From Nocardioides oleivorans (GTDB lineage Bacteria; Actinomycetota; Actinomycetes; Propionibacteriales; Nocardioidaceae): a stretch of 64,000 nt of DNA. This document shows positions 34,948 through 43,577 of this stretch, one piece after another; position 1 is the first letter of the stretch; each line of letters starts with the position of its first letter. The position numbers and the translations under genes were made by a program. Location of the stretch: the NCBI RefSeq assembly GCF_004137255.1, contig NZ_SDWT01000001.1, positions 1,488,001 to 1,552,000 on the forward strand, written 5' to 3'. The notes below the pieces were generated by a model. It was not told the origin of the DNA, did no database searches, and saw nothing but the letters and a program-made list of their open reading frames with translations.

Positions 34948-35096
34948 GCGGTGCGTGAGCCACATCCGACTGCGCGAGAATGTCGCTCACTCACCGCCCG
35001 ACCGGCGTGTCGCGCGACCCCGCCGCAAGAGCGGTGCGTGAGCCACATCCGACGGCGCGGGAATGTCGCTCACTCACCGCCAGACCGGCGTGGCGA
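34948..35096. repeat. Palindromic element D, two tandem copies
   Basis: Two direct copies of a unit of about 66 nt at 34948-35013 and 35031-35096, period 83 bp. Each starts GCGGTGCGTGAGCCACATCC and contains GCTCACTCACCGC, so each unit is itself an imperfect hairpin (12 of 13 arm positions pair). The pair fills the space between the divergent/convergent neighbours bpa and the quinone reductase gene and ends 2 bp before the latter's stop. Confidence 0.85.
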
Positions 35097-35098
35097 GG

Positions 35099-36067
35099 TC
35101 AGAGCGTCAGGACGAACTTCCCCGCGTGCCCGCCGGCCTCCATGGCCTCGTGGGCGCGGCCGACCTCGGCGAGCGGCATCGTCGCCTCGACGATCGGCCT
35201 GACGCTCCCGGCGGCGACGAGGGGCCAGACGTTCTCGACCACGCCGCAGCAGATGGCGGCCTTCTCGGCGAGCGGCCGGGCGCGGAGCGAGGTCGCGGTG
35301 ACCGAGGCGCGCTTGCGGAGCAGGGCGTTGATGTCGAGCTCGCCCTTGGCGCCGCCCTGCATCCCGATGATCACGAGCCGGCCACCGGTGGCGAGGGCGG
35401 AGACGTTGCGGGGGAGGTACTTCGCCCCCATGTTGTCGAGGATGACGTCGGCGCCGCCGGCCTCCTCCAGCACCTCGACGAAGTCCTCGTCGCGATAGCT
35501 GATCGCCCGGGTGGCGCCGAGGGAGAGGCAGAGGTCGAGCTTCTCGGCAGACCCGGCGGTGGTGAAGACCTCGGCGCCGAGGGTGGACGCGAGCTGGATC
35601 GCCATCGTGCCGATGCCGCCGGCACCGCCGTGCACGAGGAACCGCTCGCCCTTGGTCAGGTGCGCGGTCATGAAGACGTTGGACCACACGGTTGTCGCGA
35701 CCTCGGGCAGCGCCGCCGCCTCCACGAGCGAGAGGCCCGCGGGGATCGGCATGACCTGACCGACCGGCACGGCCACCTTCTCGGCGTACCCGCCACCGGC
35801 GAGCAGCGCGCACACCTCGTCGCCGACCTTCCAGCCCTCGACGCCGTCGCCGAGCTCGGCGATCCGGCCGCTGCACTCGAGCCCGATGATGTCGGAGGCG
35901 CCGGGCGGCGGCGGGTAGAGGCCCATCCGCTGCAGGGTGTCGGCGCGGTTGACGGCCGTCGCGGCGACGTCGATCAGCACCTCGCCGGCGGCCGGGCGCG
36001 GGTCGTCGACCTCGCCGATGGACAGGACTTCAGGGCCACCGTCGGCGGTGGTCACGACAGCGCGCAA
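35099..36067 (-). CDS. Zinc-binding dehydrogenase / NAD(P)H:quinone oxidoreductase family
   Basis: 322 aa MDR-family enzyme of the quinone oxidoreductase type. N-terminal GroES-like fold with NRADTLQRMGLYPPPPGAS; Rossmann NAD(P)H motif FLVHGGAGGIGTMAIQLA; no structural zinc cysteines, so zinc is probably absent despite the family name. Catalyses NAD(P)H-dependent reduction of quinones or enones. A TTG start at 36067 is preferred: it gives the usual beginning (LRAVVTTADGG) and has GAGGA 8 nt upstream, inside the end of the DUF6457 gene. GTG 36055 is an alternative. Confidence 0.88.
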   Translation of the reverse strand: MRAVVTTADGGPEVLSIGEVDDPRPAAGEVLIDVAATAVNRADTLQRMGLYPPPPGASDIIGLECSGRIAELGDGVEGWKVGDEVCALLAGGGYAEKVAVPVGQVMPIPAGLSLVEAAALPEVATTVWSNVFMTAHLTKGERFLVHGGAGGIGTMAIQLASTLGAEVFTTAGSAEKLDLCLSLGATRAISYRDEDFVEVLEEAGGADVILDNMGAKYLPRNVSALATGGRLVIIGMQGGAKGELDINALLRKRASVTATSLRARPLAEKAAICCGVVENVWPLVAAGSVRPIVEATMPLAEVGRAHEAMEAGGHAGKFVLTL

Positions 36068-36071
36068 GGGA

Positions 36072-36395
36072 TCAGTCCTCGTAGAGATCGGCGGAGTGGT
36101 CGACCGAAGAGTCGTCCGGTACCTCATCGTCCACGTCGACCGGATCGGCCGCGTCGGCGGGTCGGTCCCAGCTCTCCGCGAGCTGCTGGGCCCGCGCGGC
36201 GAGCCGCTCCACCGCTTCCGGGTTGGCGGCGCCGGCACCGGCGGCGACACCCAGGAGGTAGGCCGTGATGGGGGCGGCGGTCTTCTGCACGTTGTCGGCG
36301 ACCGTCTTGGCCAGGTCGAGGACAAGCCCCTCGTCGACCTCTGCCTCGACGTCGAGCACGTCGCTCAGCTCATCGATCCAGTCGTGGAGGTTCAC
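36072..36395 (-). CDS. DUF6457 domain-containing protein
   Basis: 107 aa acidic protein. Begins VNLHDWIDELSDVLDVE, the DUF6457 signature, followed by a helical region and an Asp-rich tail (DAADPVDVDDEVPDD). Function unknown; in actinobacteria this domain is found next to or fused with MobA-like proteins, as here. GTG 36395 is chosen from homology over longer starts. The stop is 4 nt upstream of the quinone reductase TTG, so these are co-transcribed. Confidence 0.8.
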   Translation of the reverse strand: MNLHDWIDELSDVLDVEAEVDEGLVLDLAKTVADNVQKTAAPITAYLLGVAAGAGAANPEAVERLAARAQQLAESWDRPADAADPVDVDDEVPDDSSVDHSADLYED

Positions 36396-36466
36396 CCCGC
36401 CAATGTCTCGCACCCGGCCGCCCGCGGGCAAGCGACCCGGGTCGGACCGCGCGCGTCCGGAACCTG

Positions 36467-37030
36467 CTACGAACCCGGGCCCAGGTCCCGCAGGTCGGTC
36501 CAGGTGTCGACGTCCATCGCCTCGTCGCCGTTCGAGGAGACCGCCGCCAGGTCGAGCGGCTCGAGCAGCCGACGGAGCGCCATCCCGTGCTGCCCCTCGA
36601 GACCGGGGCGTACGTCGCCCAGCCGGCGCGCGTCGAGCACACCGGCGAGCTGGCGCCGACCATCGGCGTCGTGGAGGAACGCCCCGTCCCGGCCGGCGGC
36701 CGCGTCACGCAGCCGTCGCATCGTCGTCGCGGTGACGCGCGGCATGTCGACGGCCAGGACGCCGATCAGGTCGGGGCAGAGCAGCAGCGCGTCGACCCCG
36801 GTGAGGAGCCCGGCGACCGGTCCGCCTCGCGGAGGGTCCTCGCACACGGTGGTCACCGGACGCTCGGTGCGCACCGCCTCGGGCGCGACGACGACCACCT
36901 CGTCGGCGTCGACGTACGCATCGATCGCGTGGGCGAGCAGGGTCCGTCCGTCGAGCTCGACGCTCGCCTTGTCGACCCCGTCCATCCGCACCGCGGTGCC
37001 GCCGGCGAGGACGATGCCGCAGAAGGTCAC
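36467..37030 (-). CDS. mobA: MobA-like molybdenum cofactor guanylyltransferase
   Basis: 187 aa nucleotidyltransferase. The GTP-binding motif is LAGGTAVRMDGVDKASVEL (MobA consensus LAGG..RM..DK), with EDPPRGGPVAGLLTG and VLAVDMPRVT carrying the metal-binding Asp. MobA attaches GMP to molybdopterin to make the bis-MGD cofactor. It is followed by DUF6457, a known association. No other molybdenum cofactor genes are in the window. GTG start at 37030, divergent from the nitrilase gene 34 bp away. MocA/other sugar-NTP transferase activity is the alternative. Confidence 0.75.
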   Translation of the reverse strand: MTFCGIVLAGGTAVRMDGVDKASVELDGRTLLAHAIDAYVDADEVVVVAPEAVRTERPVTTVCEDPPRGGPVAGLLTGVDALLLCPDLIGVLAVDMPRVTATTMRRLRDAAAGRDGAFLHDADGRRQLAGVLDARRLGDVRPGLEGQHGMALRRLLEPLDLAAVSSNGDEAMDVDTWTDLRDLGPGS

Positions 37031-37064
37031 CGCCCCATCCTTGCAGCGGTCCTACGCTGGAGGC

Positions 37065-37832
37065 ATGAGCGAGGAGCTGCGGGTGCGCGTCCACCAGTGG
37101 GCGAGCGGGCTCGAGCCGGCCGAGAACCGGACCCGGCTGGCCGAGGGCGTGGCGCCCGGGGCGGACCTGGTGGTGTTCCCGGAGGCCTTCGCCCGCGACT
37201 TCGGCAGCGCCGGGTCCGACGTGAGCGCGTACGCCGAGACGCTCGACGGCCCGTTCGCGACCGCGGCGGCGAAGGCTGCGGCCGAGGGAGCGTGCACGGT
37301 CGTCGCCGGGATGTTCGAGACGGCGGACGACCCCGGTCGTCCGTTCAACACCCTCGTCGTGCGCGGCGCCAGCGAGGCGTCGTACCGCAAGATCCACCTC
37401 TACGACTCCTTCGGCTACCGCGAGTCCGACCGGCTCACCGGCGGCGCCCTCGAGCCCGTCGTCGTGGAGGTCGCGGGCTGGCAGGTGGGGCTGATGACCT
37501 GCTACGACCTGCGCTTCCCCGAGCTGGCCCGGCGGCTGGTCGACGCCGGCGCGGAGGTCGTCGTCGTACCCGCCGCGTGGCTGCCCGGCGACCGCAAGGT
37601 CGAGCACTGGCGCACCCTGCTGGCGGCGCGGGCCATCGAGAACACCTGCTTCGTCGTCGGAGCCGGCCAGCCGGAGCCGCGCTACAGCGGTCACTCGGCC
37701 GTCTACGGGCCACTCGGCGAGGTGCTCGCCGAGGCCGACGGCTCCGAGCAGACCCTCGAGGCCACCCTCGACCGCGCCACCCTCGAGGCGGCCCGTCGCA
37801 CCAACCCGTCCCTGGCCAACCGTCGGCTGTAA
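37065..37832 (+). CDS. Carbon-nitrogen hydrolase (nitrilase superfamily)
   Basis: 255 aa soluble amidase-like enzyme. The Glu-Lys-Cys triad is visible: Glu in VVFPEAFARDF, Lys in SYRKIHLYD, Cys in GLMTCYDLRFPEL. The length and DLRFPE block resemble omega-amidase/Nit1-type hydrolases that repair deaminated glutathione or hydrolyse 2-oxo-glutaramate; exact substrate unclear. TACGCT at 37053-37058 lies 6 nt before the ATG: leaderless. It is followed by a membrane-protein gene whose -10 overlaps this stop. Confidence 0.88.
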   Translation: MSEELRVRVHQWASGLEPAENRTRLAEGVAPGADLVVFPEAFARDFGSAGSDVSAYAETLDGPFATAAAKAAAEGACTVVAGMFETADDPGRPFNTLVVRGASEASYRKIHLYDSFGYRESDRLTGGALEPVVVEVAGWQVGLMTCYDLRFPELARRLVDAGAEVVVVPAAWLPGDRKVEHWRTLLAARAIENTCFVVGAGQPEPRYSGHSAVYGPLGEVLAEADGSEQTLEATLDRATLEAARRTNPSLANRRL

Positions 37833-37843
37833 CCTCGTCCGTC

Positions 37844-39085
37844 GTGTCTTCCCCCACCCCCGACAGCCGCCGCGGCTCGTCCCGCGGCAAGCGGGCTGCC
37901 GAGCGACCGCCCTCGCGGCTGCGCAGGACGCGGAAGTCCGAGGGCGAGGCCACGACGACACCGGCGGCGGACCTGGGCGCCCCAGCCCCCACGACGACGG
38001 TCGAGGCACCCGTCGAGGCACCCGTCGCGGCGCCGGTTGCAGCGCCCGCCACGGAGGTCCCGGAGCCCGACTTCGTCGATCGACCGAGGGGCTCCCAGCT
38101 CGCCCTCTCCTTCGGCGTCCTCGCGCTCGGCGTCGGGGCACTCGGGTGGTCGGCGATCAACGGGATCTTCCACCACAACCAGACGCTCCGCGCGCTCGGA
38201 CCGGTGCCCGACTGGGTCGACGGCACCGGCTCGGCGCTCGTCGTGACCGCGCTGTCGTGGCTGCTCGCGACCCGCACCGCCGGGCGCCCGCTCATCTCGG
38301 CCGGGCTCGCCCTCGTGCTCTCCGTGGCCAGCCTGCTCGTCGGCGGCCGCGTCCTGCTCACGGGCGCGGCGGTGATGACGTGCGTCGTGGGCAGCGTGTA
38401 CGCCGTCATGGTGACCGTCCCGGCGATCACCTGGCTGCGGGCGGTGCGCGAGGTGGTCATCGCCGCCCTGGTCGGTCTGGTCACCGCGCTCGCCGCGGTG
38501 GGCTTCGAGCCGACGGTGTCCACCGAGCGGTTCGACCTCGCCGCGCTCTTCCTCGCGCTGGGCCTGGTCTTCACGATCGTCTACCGCCTCGGCGCCGGCC
38601 TCCACGGCCTCGGCCGGCGCGGGCTGCTCGTCGTCGCGAGCGGGCTCGCCGTGCTCGTCGTGACACTGGCGTACGCCGAGCTGCTCCGGCGCTACGGCGT
38701 GCAGTCGTTCGTCTCCTCGTTCCTCGACTTCGCCGACTGGACGACGGCCCGGATCGGCGCCTTCCCGCGCCCCCTCGTCGTGCTCCTCGGGATCCCGGCG
38801 ATCGTGTGGGGCACGCACCTGCGGGCCCGTCGCCGCCAGGGATGGTGGGTCTGCGCGTTCGGCGTCGCGGCCACCGTGCCGCTCGCGACGAGCCTGGTCT
38901 CGCCGGAGAGCTCGTACCAGGAGGCGGGCCTGCGCGCGGTCTACGCGCTCGTGCTCGGCGCCCTGATCGGCTACGTGCTGATCCGCCTCGACCTCGCCTT
39001 CACCGGGACCAAGGGGCGCCGCGGGCGCCGCGCCGAGGAGGCCGGTCCGCACCGTCCCGAGCCGAGCCGGTTCGCCGCGCTCTGA
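37844..39085 (+). CDS. Multi-pass membrane protein of unknown function
   Basis: 413 aa. A disordered Pro/Ala/Arg-rich cytoplasmic N-terminus of about 75 residues (including EAPVEAPVAAPVAAP) precedes about ten hydrophobic segments and a short basic tail (GTKGRRGRRAEE). I recognise no family. GTG 37844 is chosen because TAACCT (37830-37835, overlapping the upstream TAA stop) lies 8 nt before it. Overall character suggests a transporter or a cell-envelope regulator, but no catalytic motif is visible. Confidence 0.75.
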   Translation: MSSPTPDSRRGSSRGKRAAERPPSRLRRTRKSEGEATTTPAADLGAPAPTTTVEAPVEAPVAAPVAAPATEVPEPDFVDRPRGSQLALSFGVLALGVGALGWSAINGIFHHNQTLRALGPVPDWVDGTGSALVVTALSWLLATRTAGRPLISAGLALVLSVASLLVGGRVLLTGAAVMTCVVGSVYAVMVTVPAITWLRAVREVVIAALVGLVTALAAVGFEPTVSTERFDLAALFLALGLVFTIVYRLGAGLHGLGRRGLLVVASGLAVLVVTLAYAELLRRYGVQSFVSSFLDFADWTTARIGAFPRPLVVLLGIPAIVWGTHLRARRRQGWWVCAFGVAATVPLATSLVSPESSYQEAGLRAVYALVLGALIGYVLIRLDLAFTGTKGRRGRRAEEAGPHRPEPSRFAAL

Positions 39086-39154
39086 GCACGTCCCCGGGGC
39101 TGCCCCGACCGCCCGATCCCCGGGTACGGAGCGGTAACCGCTAGCGTCAGCGAC

Positions 39155-39382
39155 ATGGCCCGTCCCACCTCCCTCGAGATCGTGTCCGAGCTGGTCGCCA
39201 ACGTCCTGGCGATCGAGGTCGCGGAGGGCGACACCGTCGAGGCCGGCGACACGGTCGTGCTGCTGGAGTCGATGAAGATGGAGATCCCGATGCTCGCCGA
39301 GCGCGGGGGCACCGTGACCGCGATCAAGGTGACCGTCGGCGACGTCGTCCAGGACGGCGACGTCCTCGTCGTGCTGGACTGA
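39155..39382 (+). CDS. Biotin/lipoyl-binding carrier protein
   Basis: 75 aa, the size of a stand-alone biotinyl domain. The biotinylated Lys is in LLESMKMEIPM (consensus AMKM; Ser for Ala), framed by VEAGDTVVLLES and VTAIKVTVGDVVQDGD as in BCCP domains. Such small carriers serve acyl-CoA or pyruvate-type carboxylases; none is adjacent. TAGCGT at 39142-39147 with 7 nt spacing to the ATG indicates a leaderless message. Confidence 0.9.
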   Translation: MARPTSLEIVSELVANVLAIEVAEGDTVEAGDTVVLLESMKMEIPMLAERGGTVTAIKVTVGDVVQDGDVLVVLD

Positions 39383-39421
39383 CACCTCCCCCTCCGACTG
39401 CCGGAGCCCTACGCTCCTGCC

Positions 39422-40078
39422 ATGACTCCCGCTCGCGCCCGTCAGGTGCACCTGGTCGTCGCCGTCGTGGCCTGGTTCGCGCTGGTCTTCCAGCTCGTGC
39501 TGACGATCTCCGGTGAGGCCGTGCTGGTCGAGACCGACCCGCCCGGGCTGGGACAGCGGATCTACCAGTACTTCTTCTACTTCACGATCCAGAGCAACAT
39601 CCTGGTCGCGGTCACCTCGACCGCCCTCGCGCGCGATCCGCTGCTCGACCGCACCGGCTGGCGGATCGCCCGGCTGGCGGGGATCGTCGGGATCACGGTC
39701 ACCGGGCTCGTCCACTTCTTCCTGCTCCGCCCGCTGCTCGACCTCGACGGAGCCAACTGGGTCGCCGACAAGCTGCTGCACATGGTCGTGCCGCTGCTCG
39801 CCGTGATCGCCTGGGCCTGGGTCGGCCCGCGGCCGCGCGCCTCGCTGAAGGAGGCGGCGTACGCCCTCGTCTGGCCGATCGCGTGGACCGCCTGGACCCT
39901 CGTGTTCGCCCAGCTCAACGGCTGGGTGCCCTACCCGTTCCTCGACCCGGACGAGGACGGCTGGGGAGCGGTCGGCATCGCGTGCGCCGGGATCACGGTG
40001 CTCTTCCTGCTGCTGTTCGCGCTCTACGCGTGGCTCGACCGCAAGCTCGCGCCGACCCCGCCCTCGGCCGGGGCGTGA
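39422..40078 (+). CDS. Pr6Pr family membrane protein
   Basis: 218 aa with six hydrophobic helices. The segment YQYFFYFTIQSNILVAVTST and the later DKLLHMVVPLLAV, YALVWPIAWTAWTL and GWVPYPFLD match the Pr6Pr (FAR-17a/AIG1-like) family. Eukaryotic relatives are threonine hydrolases acting on lipids, but bacterial members are uncharacterised. TACGCT at 39410-39415 lies 6 nt before the ATG: leaderless. Confidence 0.8.
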   Translation: MTPARARQVHLVVAVVAWFALVFQLVLTISGEAVLVETDPPGLGQRIYQYFFYFTIQSNILVAVTSTALARDPLLDRTGWRIARLAGIVGITVTGLVHFFLLRPLLDLDGANWVADKLLHMVVPLLAVIAWAWVGPRPRASLKEAAYALVWPIAWTAWTLVFAQLNGWVPYPFLDPDEDGWGAVGIACAGITVLFLLLFALYAWLDRKLAPTPPSAGA

Positions 40079-40123
40079 GGCTGGCCGTCGAGGGGCGGTG
40101 GGCCCGGGGCTAGGGTCGGGAGC

Positions 40124-41134
40124 ATGGAATTCCGATACCTCGGCAACAGCGGACTGAAGATCTCCGAGATCACCTACGGCAACTGGCTCACCCACGGCTC
40201 GCAGGTCGAGAACGACGTCGCCTCGCAGTGCGTGCGCGCGGCCCTCGACGCCGGCATCTCGACCTTCGACACCGCTGACGTGTACGCCAACACGGCGGCG
40301 GAGACCGTGCTCGGCGAGGCCCTCAAGGGCGAGCGCCGCGAGTCGCTCGAGATCTTCACCAAGGTCTACTGGCCGACCGGCCCGAAGGGCAAGAACGACG
40401 CCGGCCTCTCGCGCAAGCACATCATGGAGGCGATCGACGGCTCGCTCGAGCGGCTGCAGACCGACTACGTCGACCTCTACCAGGCCCACCGCTACGACAC
40501 GGAGACGCCGCTCGAGGAGACGATGCAGGCCTTCGCCGACGTCGTACGCCAGGGCAAGGCGCTCTACATCGGCGTGAGCGAGTGGACCGCCGACCAGCTG
40601 CGTGCCGGCGTCGAGCTGTCGAGGGAGCTCGGCTTCCAGCTGATCTCGAGCCAGCCGCAGTACTCCATGCTCTGGCGCGTCATCGAGGACGAGGTCGTGC
40701 CGGCGTCGCAGGAGCTCGGCGTCTCGCAGATCGTGTGGAGCCCGATCGCCCAGGGCGTGCTCACCGGCAAGTACAAGCCCGGCGCGGAGCCGCCGGCCGG
40801 GTCGCGCGCGACCGACGCCAAGGGCGGGTCCGACATGATCTCGCGCTGGATGAAGGACGACGTCCTCACCGCGGTGCAGGACCTCGAGCCGATCGCCGCC
40901 GACTGCGGCCTGACCATGGCGCAGCTGGCCGTCGCCTGGGTGCTGCAGAACGACAACGTCGCGTCCGCCCTCGTCGGCGCCTCCCGCCCCGAGCAGGTCC
41001 ACGACAACGTCAAGGCCGCCGGGGTGAAGCTCGACGCCGACGTGATGAAGCGCATCGACGACGCCATCGGCTCGGTCGTGATCCGCGACCCGAAGCTGAC
41101 CGCCGAGAACTCGCCGCAGTCGCGACCGGTCTGA
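40124..41134 (+). CDS. Aldo/keto reductase (Kv-beta/YghZ-like)
   Basis: 336 aa TIM-barrel NADPH-dependent reductase. The catalytic tetrad is Asp and Tyr in FDTADVYANTA, Lys in IFTKVYWP and His in LYQAHRYDTET. The NADPH-binding C-terminal block is ALVGASRPEQVHDNV. Its sequence (FRYLGNSGLKISEITYGNW) groups it with potassium-channel beta-subunit-like reductases that act on aldehydes such as methylglyoxal. TAGGGT at 40111-40116 lies 7 nt before the ATG: leaderless. Convergent with the MFS gene; a hairpin terminator lies between. Confidence 0.93.
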   Translation: MEFRYLGNSGLKISEITYGNWLTHGSQVENDVASQCVRAALDAGISTFDTADVYANTAAETVLGEALKGERRESLEIFTKVYWPTGPKGKNDAGLSRKHIMEAIDGSLERLQTDYVDLYQAHRYDTETPLEETMQAFADVVRQGKALYIGVSEWTADQLRAGVELSRELGFQLISSQPQYSMLWRVIEDEVVPASQELGVSQIVWSPIAQGVLTGKYKPGAEPPAGSRATDAKGGSDMISRWMKDDVLTAVQDLEPIAADCGLTMAQLAVAWVLQNDNVASALVGASRPEQVHDNVKAAGVKLDADVMKRIDDAIGSVVIRDPKLTAENSPQSRPV

Positions 41135-41139
41135 GGCCT

Positions 41140-41175
41140 GGTCGCTGCCTTTCCCAGGGTGGACAGGCAGCGACC
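41140..41175. terminator. Hairpin terminator between convergent genes
   Basis: Perfect 11-bp inverted repeat GGTCGCTGCCT (41140-41150) / AGGCAGCGACC (41165-41175) with a 14-nt loop, midway between the aldo/keto reductase and MFS stops. No T-tract. Confidence 0.7.
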
Positions 41176-41185
41176 GGGCGCAGCC

Positions 41186-42451
41186 TCAGGAAACCCGCGT
41201 GATCCGGTAGCGCACGAAGGCCGGGACGAGGAGCGCGGCGAGGACGGTGAAGACCACCACCAGCACGCCTCCGCCGGCCGCGGCGACGGCGGCGCCGGTG
41301 GCCGCCGCGGTGGCACCGTGGGCGACGTCGGCGATGCGTGGGCCGCCCGCGACGACGACGATGAAGATCCCCTGCAGCCGGCCGCGCACGGAGTCGTCGG
41401 CCGCGGCCTGGAGCATCGACGTACGGAAGGCAGCCGACGCCATGTCGGCCGCGCCGCCGATCGCGAGCATGACCACCGCGACGACGAGCATGGCCGTGGG
41501 CGCGAGGGACGCGAGCATCGCGGCGACACCGAAGCCGACCATGGCCAGGCCCCAGACGATGATCGCGGCGATGACGGCCACGCCCTGCCGCTCCACGGCG
41601 GAGACCCAGCCCGACAGCACGCCGCCGATGACGGCGCCGGCGGGGATGGCGGCGAAGAGCAGCGCGAAGGCCAGGCCGCCCTCGCTCGGGCCGCCGAAGT
41701 CGACGTGCGCCATCTCCGGGAAGAGCGCGCGCGGCATCCCGAAGACCATCGCGATGATGTCGACGACGAACGACATCATCAGCACCGGCTGGGTCCGCAG
41801 GTAGCGGAAGCCGTCGATGACGGCCGAGAGGCCGGGCGTCACGGTCGACCCCATCACCGGCAGGGGCGGGAGGCGTACGACGGCACCGAGCGTCGCGAAG
41901 AGCGTGACGGTGTCCAGCAGGTAGAGCCACGAGAAGCCGATCAGCGGGATCAGCGCGCCGCCCACGAGCGGGCCGGCGATGCCGCCGGCCTGCATGACCG
42001 TCATGTTGAGCGAGTTCGCCGCGGGCAGCATCTCCTTGTCGAGCAGTCGCGGCAGCAGCGCCGAGCGGGTCGGCTGGTTCACCGCGAAGAAGGCCTGCTG
42101 CACCGCGAAGAGCCCGAGCAGGAGCCACACGTCCTCCGCGCCGAGCGCCGCCTGCAGCCAGAAGCACGCGCTCGTGACGATCAGCCCGATCGTGGTGACC
42201 ACCAGCAGCGTGCGCCGGTCGAAGACGTCCGCCAGCGCGCCGCCCCAGAGCCCGAAGACCACGAGCGGGACCAGGCCGAAGACACCGGTGAGGCCGACGT
42301 AGGCCGACGAGCCGGTCATCGCGTAGATCTGCGCGGGCACCGCCACGACGGTCAGCTGCGCTCCGATGACCGTGACGATGTTGGCGCGCCACAGCCGCTT
42401 GAAGTGGGGGTTCGCCAACGGGCGGGTGTCCGCCAGCAGTCGCCTGTCCAC
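41186..42451 (-). CDS. MFS transporter (enterobactin-exporter/EntS-like)
   Basis: 421 aa, twelve hydrophobic helices. The N-terminal ANPHFKRLWRANIVTVIGAQ and the loop GGALADVFDRRTLLV (MFS motif A) are typical of the EntS/drug efflux branch. Mid-protein RLPPLPVMGSTVTPG is the central cytoplasmic loop. Exports an unknown small molecule. The start is GTG 42451, preceded by TAGCCT (complement of 42458-42463) at 6 nt: leaderless. Divergent from the ArsR gene, 63 bp away. Confidence 0.85.
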   Translation of the reverse strand: MDRRLLADTRPLANPHFKRLWRANIVTVIGAQLTVVAVPAQIYAMTGSSAYVGLTGVFGLVPLVVFGLWGGALADVFDRRTLLVVTTIGLIVTSACFWLQAALGAEDVWLLLGLFAVQQAFFAVNQPTRSALLPRLLDKEMLPAANSLNMTVMQAGGIAGPLVGGALIPLIGFSWLYLLDTVTLFATLGAVVRLPPLPVMGSTVTPGLSAVIDGFRYLRTQPVLMMSFVVDIIAMVFGMPRALFPEMAHVDFGGPSEGGLAFALLFAAIPAGAVIGGVLSGWVSAVERQGVAVIAAIIVWGLAMVGFGVAAMLASLAPTAMLVVAVVMLAIGGAADMASAAFRTSMLQAAADDSVRGRLQGIFIVVVAGGPRIADVAHGATAAATGAAVAAAGGGVLVVVFTVLAALLVPAFVRYRITRVS

Positions 42452-42505
42452 CTCCGCAGGCTAGGTGAGGTGCGCAGCGGGCGGCCCAGGGGGTCCATCG
42501 CCTAG

Positions 42506-42524
42506 CATCGTCGGGTGGCGATGA
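42506..42524 (+). promoter_or_regulatory. Candidate ArsR operator at the arsR promoter
   Basis: CATCG-N8-CGATGA (42506-42524) overlaps the end of the -10-like TAGCAT (42503-42508) and the GTG start of the regulator gene. A second CATCG-N8-CGATGA is at the CDF gene promoter (43579-43597). The palindrome also extends as CATCGCC (42496-42502) ... GGCGATG (42517-42523). This position would allow autorepression. Confidence 0.6.
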
Positions 42525-42853
42525 ACCAGGAGTCGGCCGGCCTGACCGCCGAGGCAGCCCTCTTCCACGCCCTCTCCGACCCGTCGCGGCTGCTGATCGT
42601 GCGCCACCTCGTCCTCGGCGAGCACCGCGTCGTCGATCTCACCGCCCACCTCGGGCTGGCGCAGAGCACGGTCTCCAAGCACCTCGCCTGCCTCAAGGAC
42701 TGCGGGCTGGTGGCGTCACGCCCGGAGGGACGGGCGTCGATGTGGTCGCTCAACCACTCCGAGGAGCTCCTCGAGGTGCTCGGCACCGCGGAGCGCCTCC
42801 TCGGCCTCACCGCCATGAGCCCGGCGCACCACTACGAGGACCACCACCGCTGA
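42515..42853 (+). CDS. ArsR/SmtB-family metal-responsive regulator
   Basis: 112 aa winged-helix repressor. The recognition helix region is GLAQSTVSKHLACLKDCGLV. It holds two cysteines four apart (Cys59, Cys63), as in the Cd2+/Pb2+ site of CmtR, and the C-terminus ends HHYEDHHR, a possible second metal site. It probably releases DNA on binding a soft metal such as Cd, Pb or Zn. GTG 42515 sits 6 nt after a TAGCAT hexamer: leaderless. It likely controls itself and the CDF exporter 0.7 kb away; see operators. Confidence 0.88.
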   Translation: MAMNQESAGLTAEAALFHALSDPSRLLIVRHLVLGEHRVVDLTAHLGLAQSTVSKHLACLKDCGLVASRPEGRASMWSLNHSEELLEVLGTAERLLGLTAMSPAHHYEDHHR

Positions 42854-42867
42854 GCGGCGGTCCCGGC

Positions 42868-43491
42868 TCAGAGCAGCGTCGACCAGTACGACCAGAATCG
42901 TTGCAGGGTCAGCAGCACCACGACGGCGTACACCCCGAAGAGCAGGGGCGCCGACCAGCCGTCGAGGAAGCGGCGGAGACCGCCTTCGGCGGCGGCCTCC
43001 CCGAAGACGCCCTCGCGCAGGTTGCGGCGGGTGACGTACCAGAAGGTCGGGATCACCACGACCCAGACGACCATGCAGTAGGGGCACAGCGCGCCGATGC
43101 GGTAGAGGCTCTGGAAGGCCAGCCAGCCGATCAGCGCGAGGGCCACGGTGACTCCGGCCTGGAGCCCGGCCCAGTACCAGCGGGCGAAGCGACCGCCGGC
43201 CAGCAGCGCCATCCCGGTGGCGATCACGACCGGGAACGCGGCGACGCCGATGAGCGGGTTGGGGAAGCCCAGGAGGGCCGCCTGCGACGTCTGCATCACG
43301 TTGCCGCAGCTGAGGATCGGGTTGATGCTGCACGACGGGACGTAGGTCGGGTCCTCGGCGAGGTGGATCCGCTCCACCAGCAGCACGGCGGCGGCGACCA
43401 GCCCGATCAGGCCACCGACCACCAGGCCGATGGCGAGCCGGCGGTCGCGGACATCGAGGTCGGCACCGGTGTCGGTGTCGTGCTGCGTCAT
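42868..43491 (-). CDS. Vitamin K epoxide reductase (VKOR) family protein
   Basis: 207 aa membrane protein with five hydrophobic helices. The active-site CxxC is ALCPYCMVVW and the loop cysteines are in TYVPSCSINPILSCGNVM, the arrangement of bacterial VKOR that reoxidises DsbA-like proteins using quinone. Likely supports disulfide formation in exported proteins. It lacks a fused thioredoxin domain. The ATG at 43491 has GAGGA upstream. It is on the opposite strand between the ArsR and CDF genes, sharing a 95-bp divergent region with the latter. Confidence 0.9.
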   Translation of the reverse strand: MTQHDTDTGADLDVRDRRLAIGLVVGGLIGLVAAAVLLVERIHLAEDPTYVPSCSINPILSCGNVMQTSQAALLGFPNPLIGVAAFPVVIATGMALLAGGRFARWYWAGLQAGVTVALALIGWLAFQSLYRIGALCPYCMVVWVVVIPTFWYVTRRNLREGVFGEAAAEGGLRRFLDGWSAPLLFGVYAVVVLLTLQRFWSYWSTLL

Positions 43492-43577
43492 CGGCGGATC
43501 CTCGTCACGGTGCGGGCCGGGTCGGCACCATCCTCCGACATCGGGGCAAGGGTGGACGTGGCGGGTGGTCCCGTCTA

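Noticed and set aside
34948..35096. Could the tandem repeat be a short CRISPR array?
   Set aside because: Only two units, units are longer than repeats of known arrays, the intervening 17 nt is not spacer-like, and no cas genes are present.
37703..41002. A very long open frame on the - strand opposite the nitrilase, membrane protein, biotinyl carrier and aldo/keto reductase genes
   Set aside because: High-GC codon bias on one strand removes stop codons from the opposite one. The translation is low-complexity (Arg, Asp, Glu, His), matches no family, and crosses several well-supported genes.
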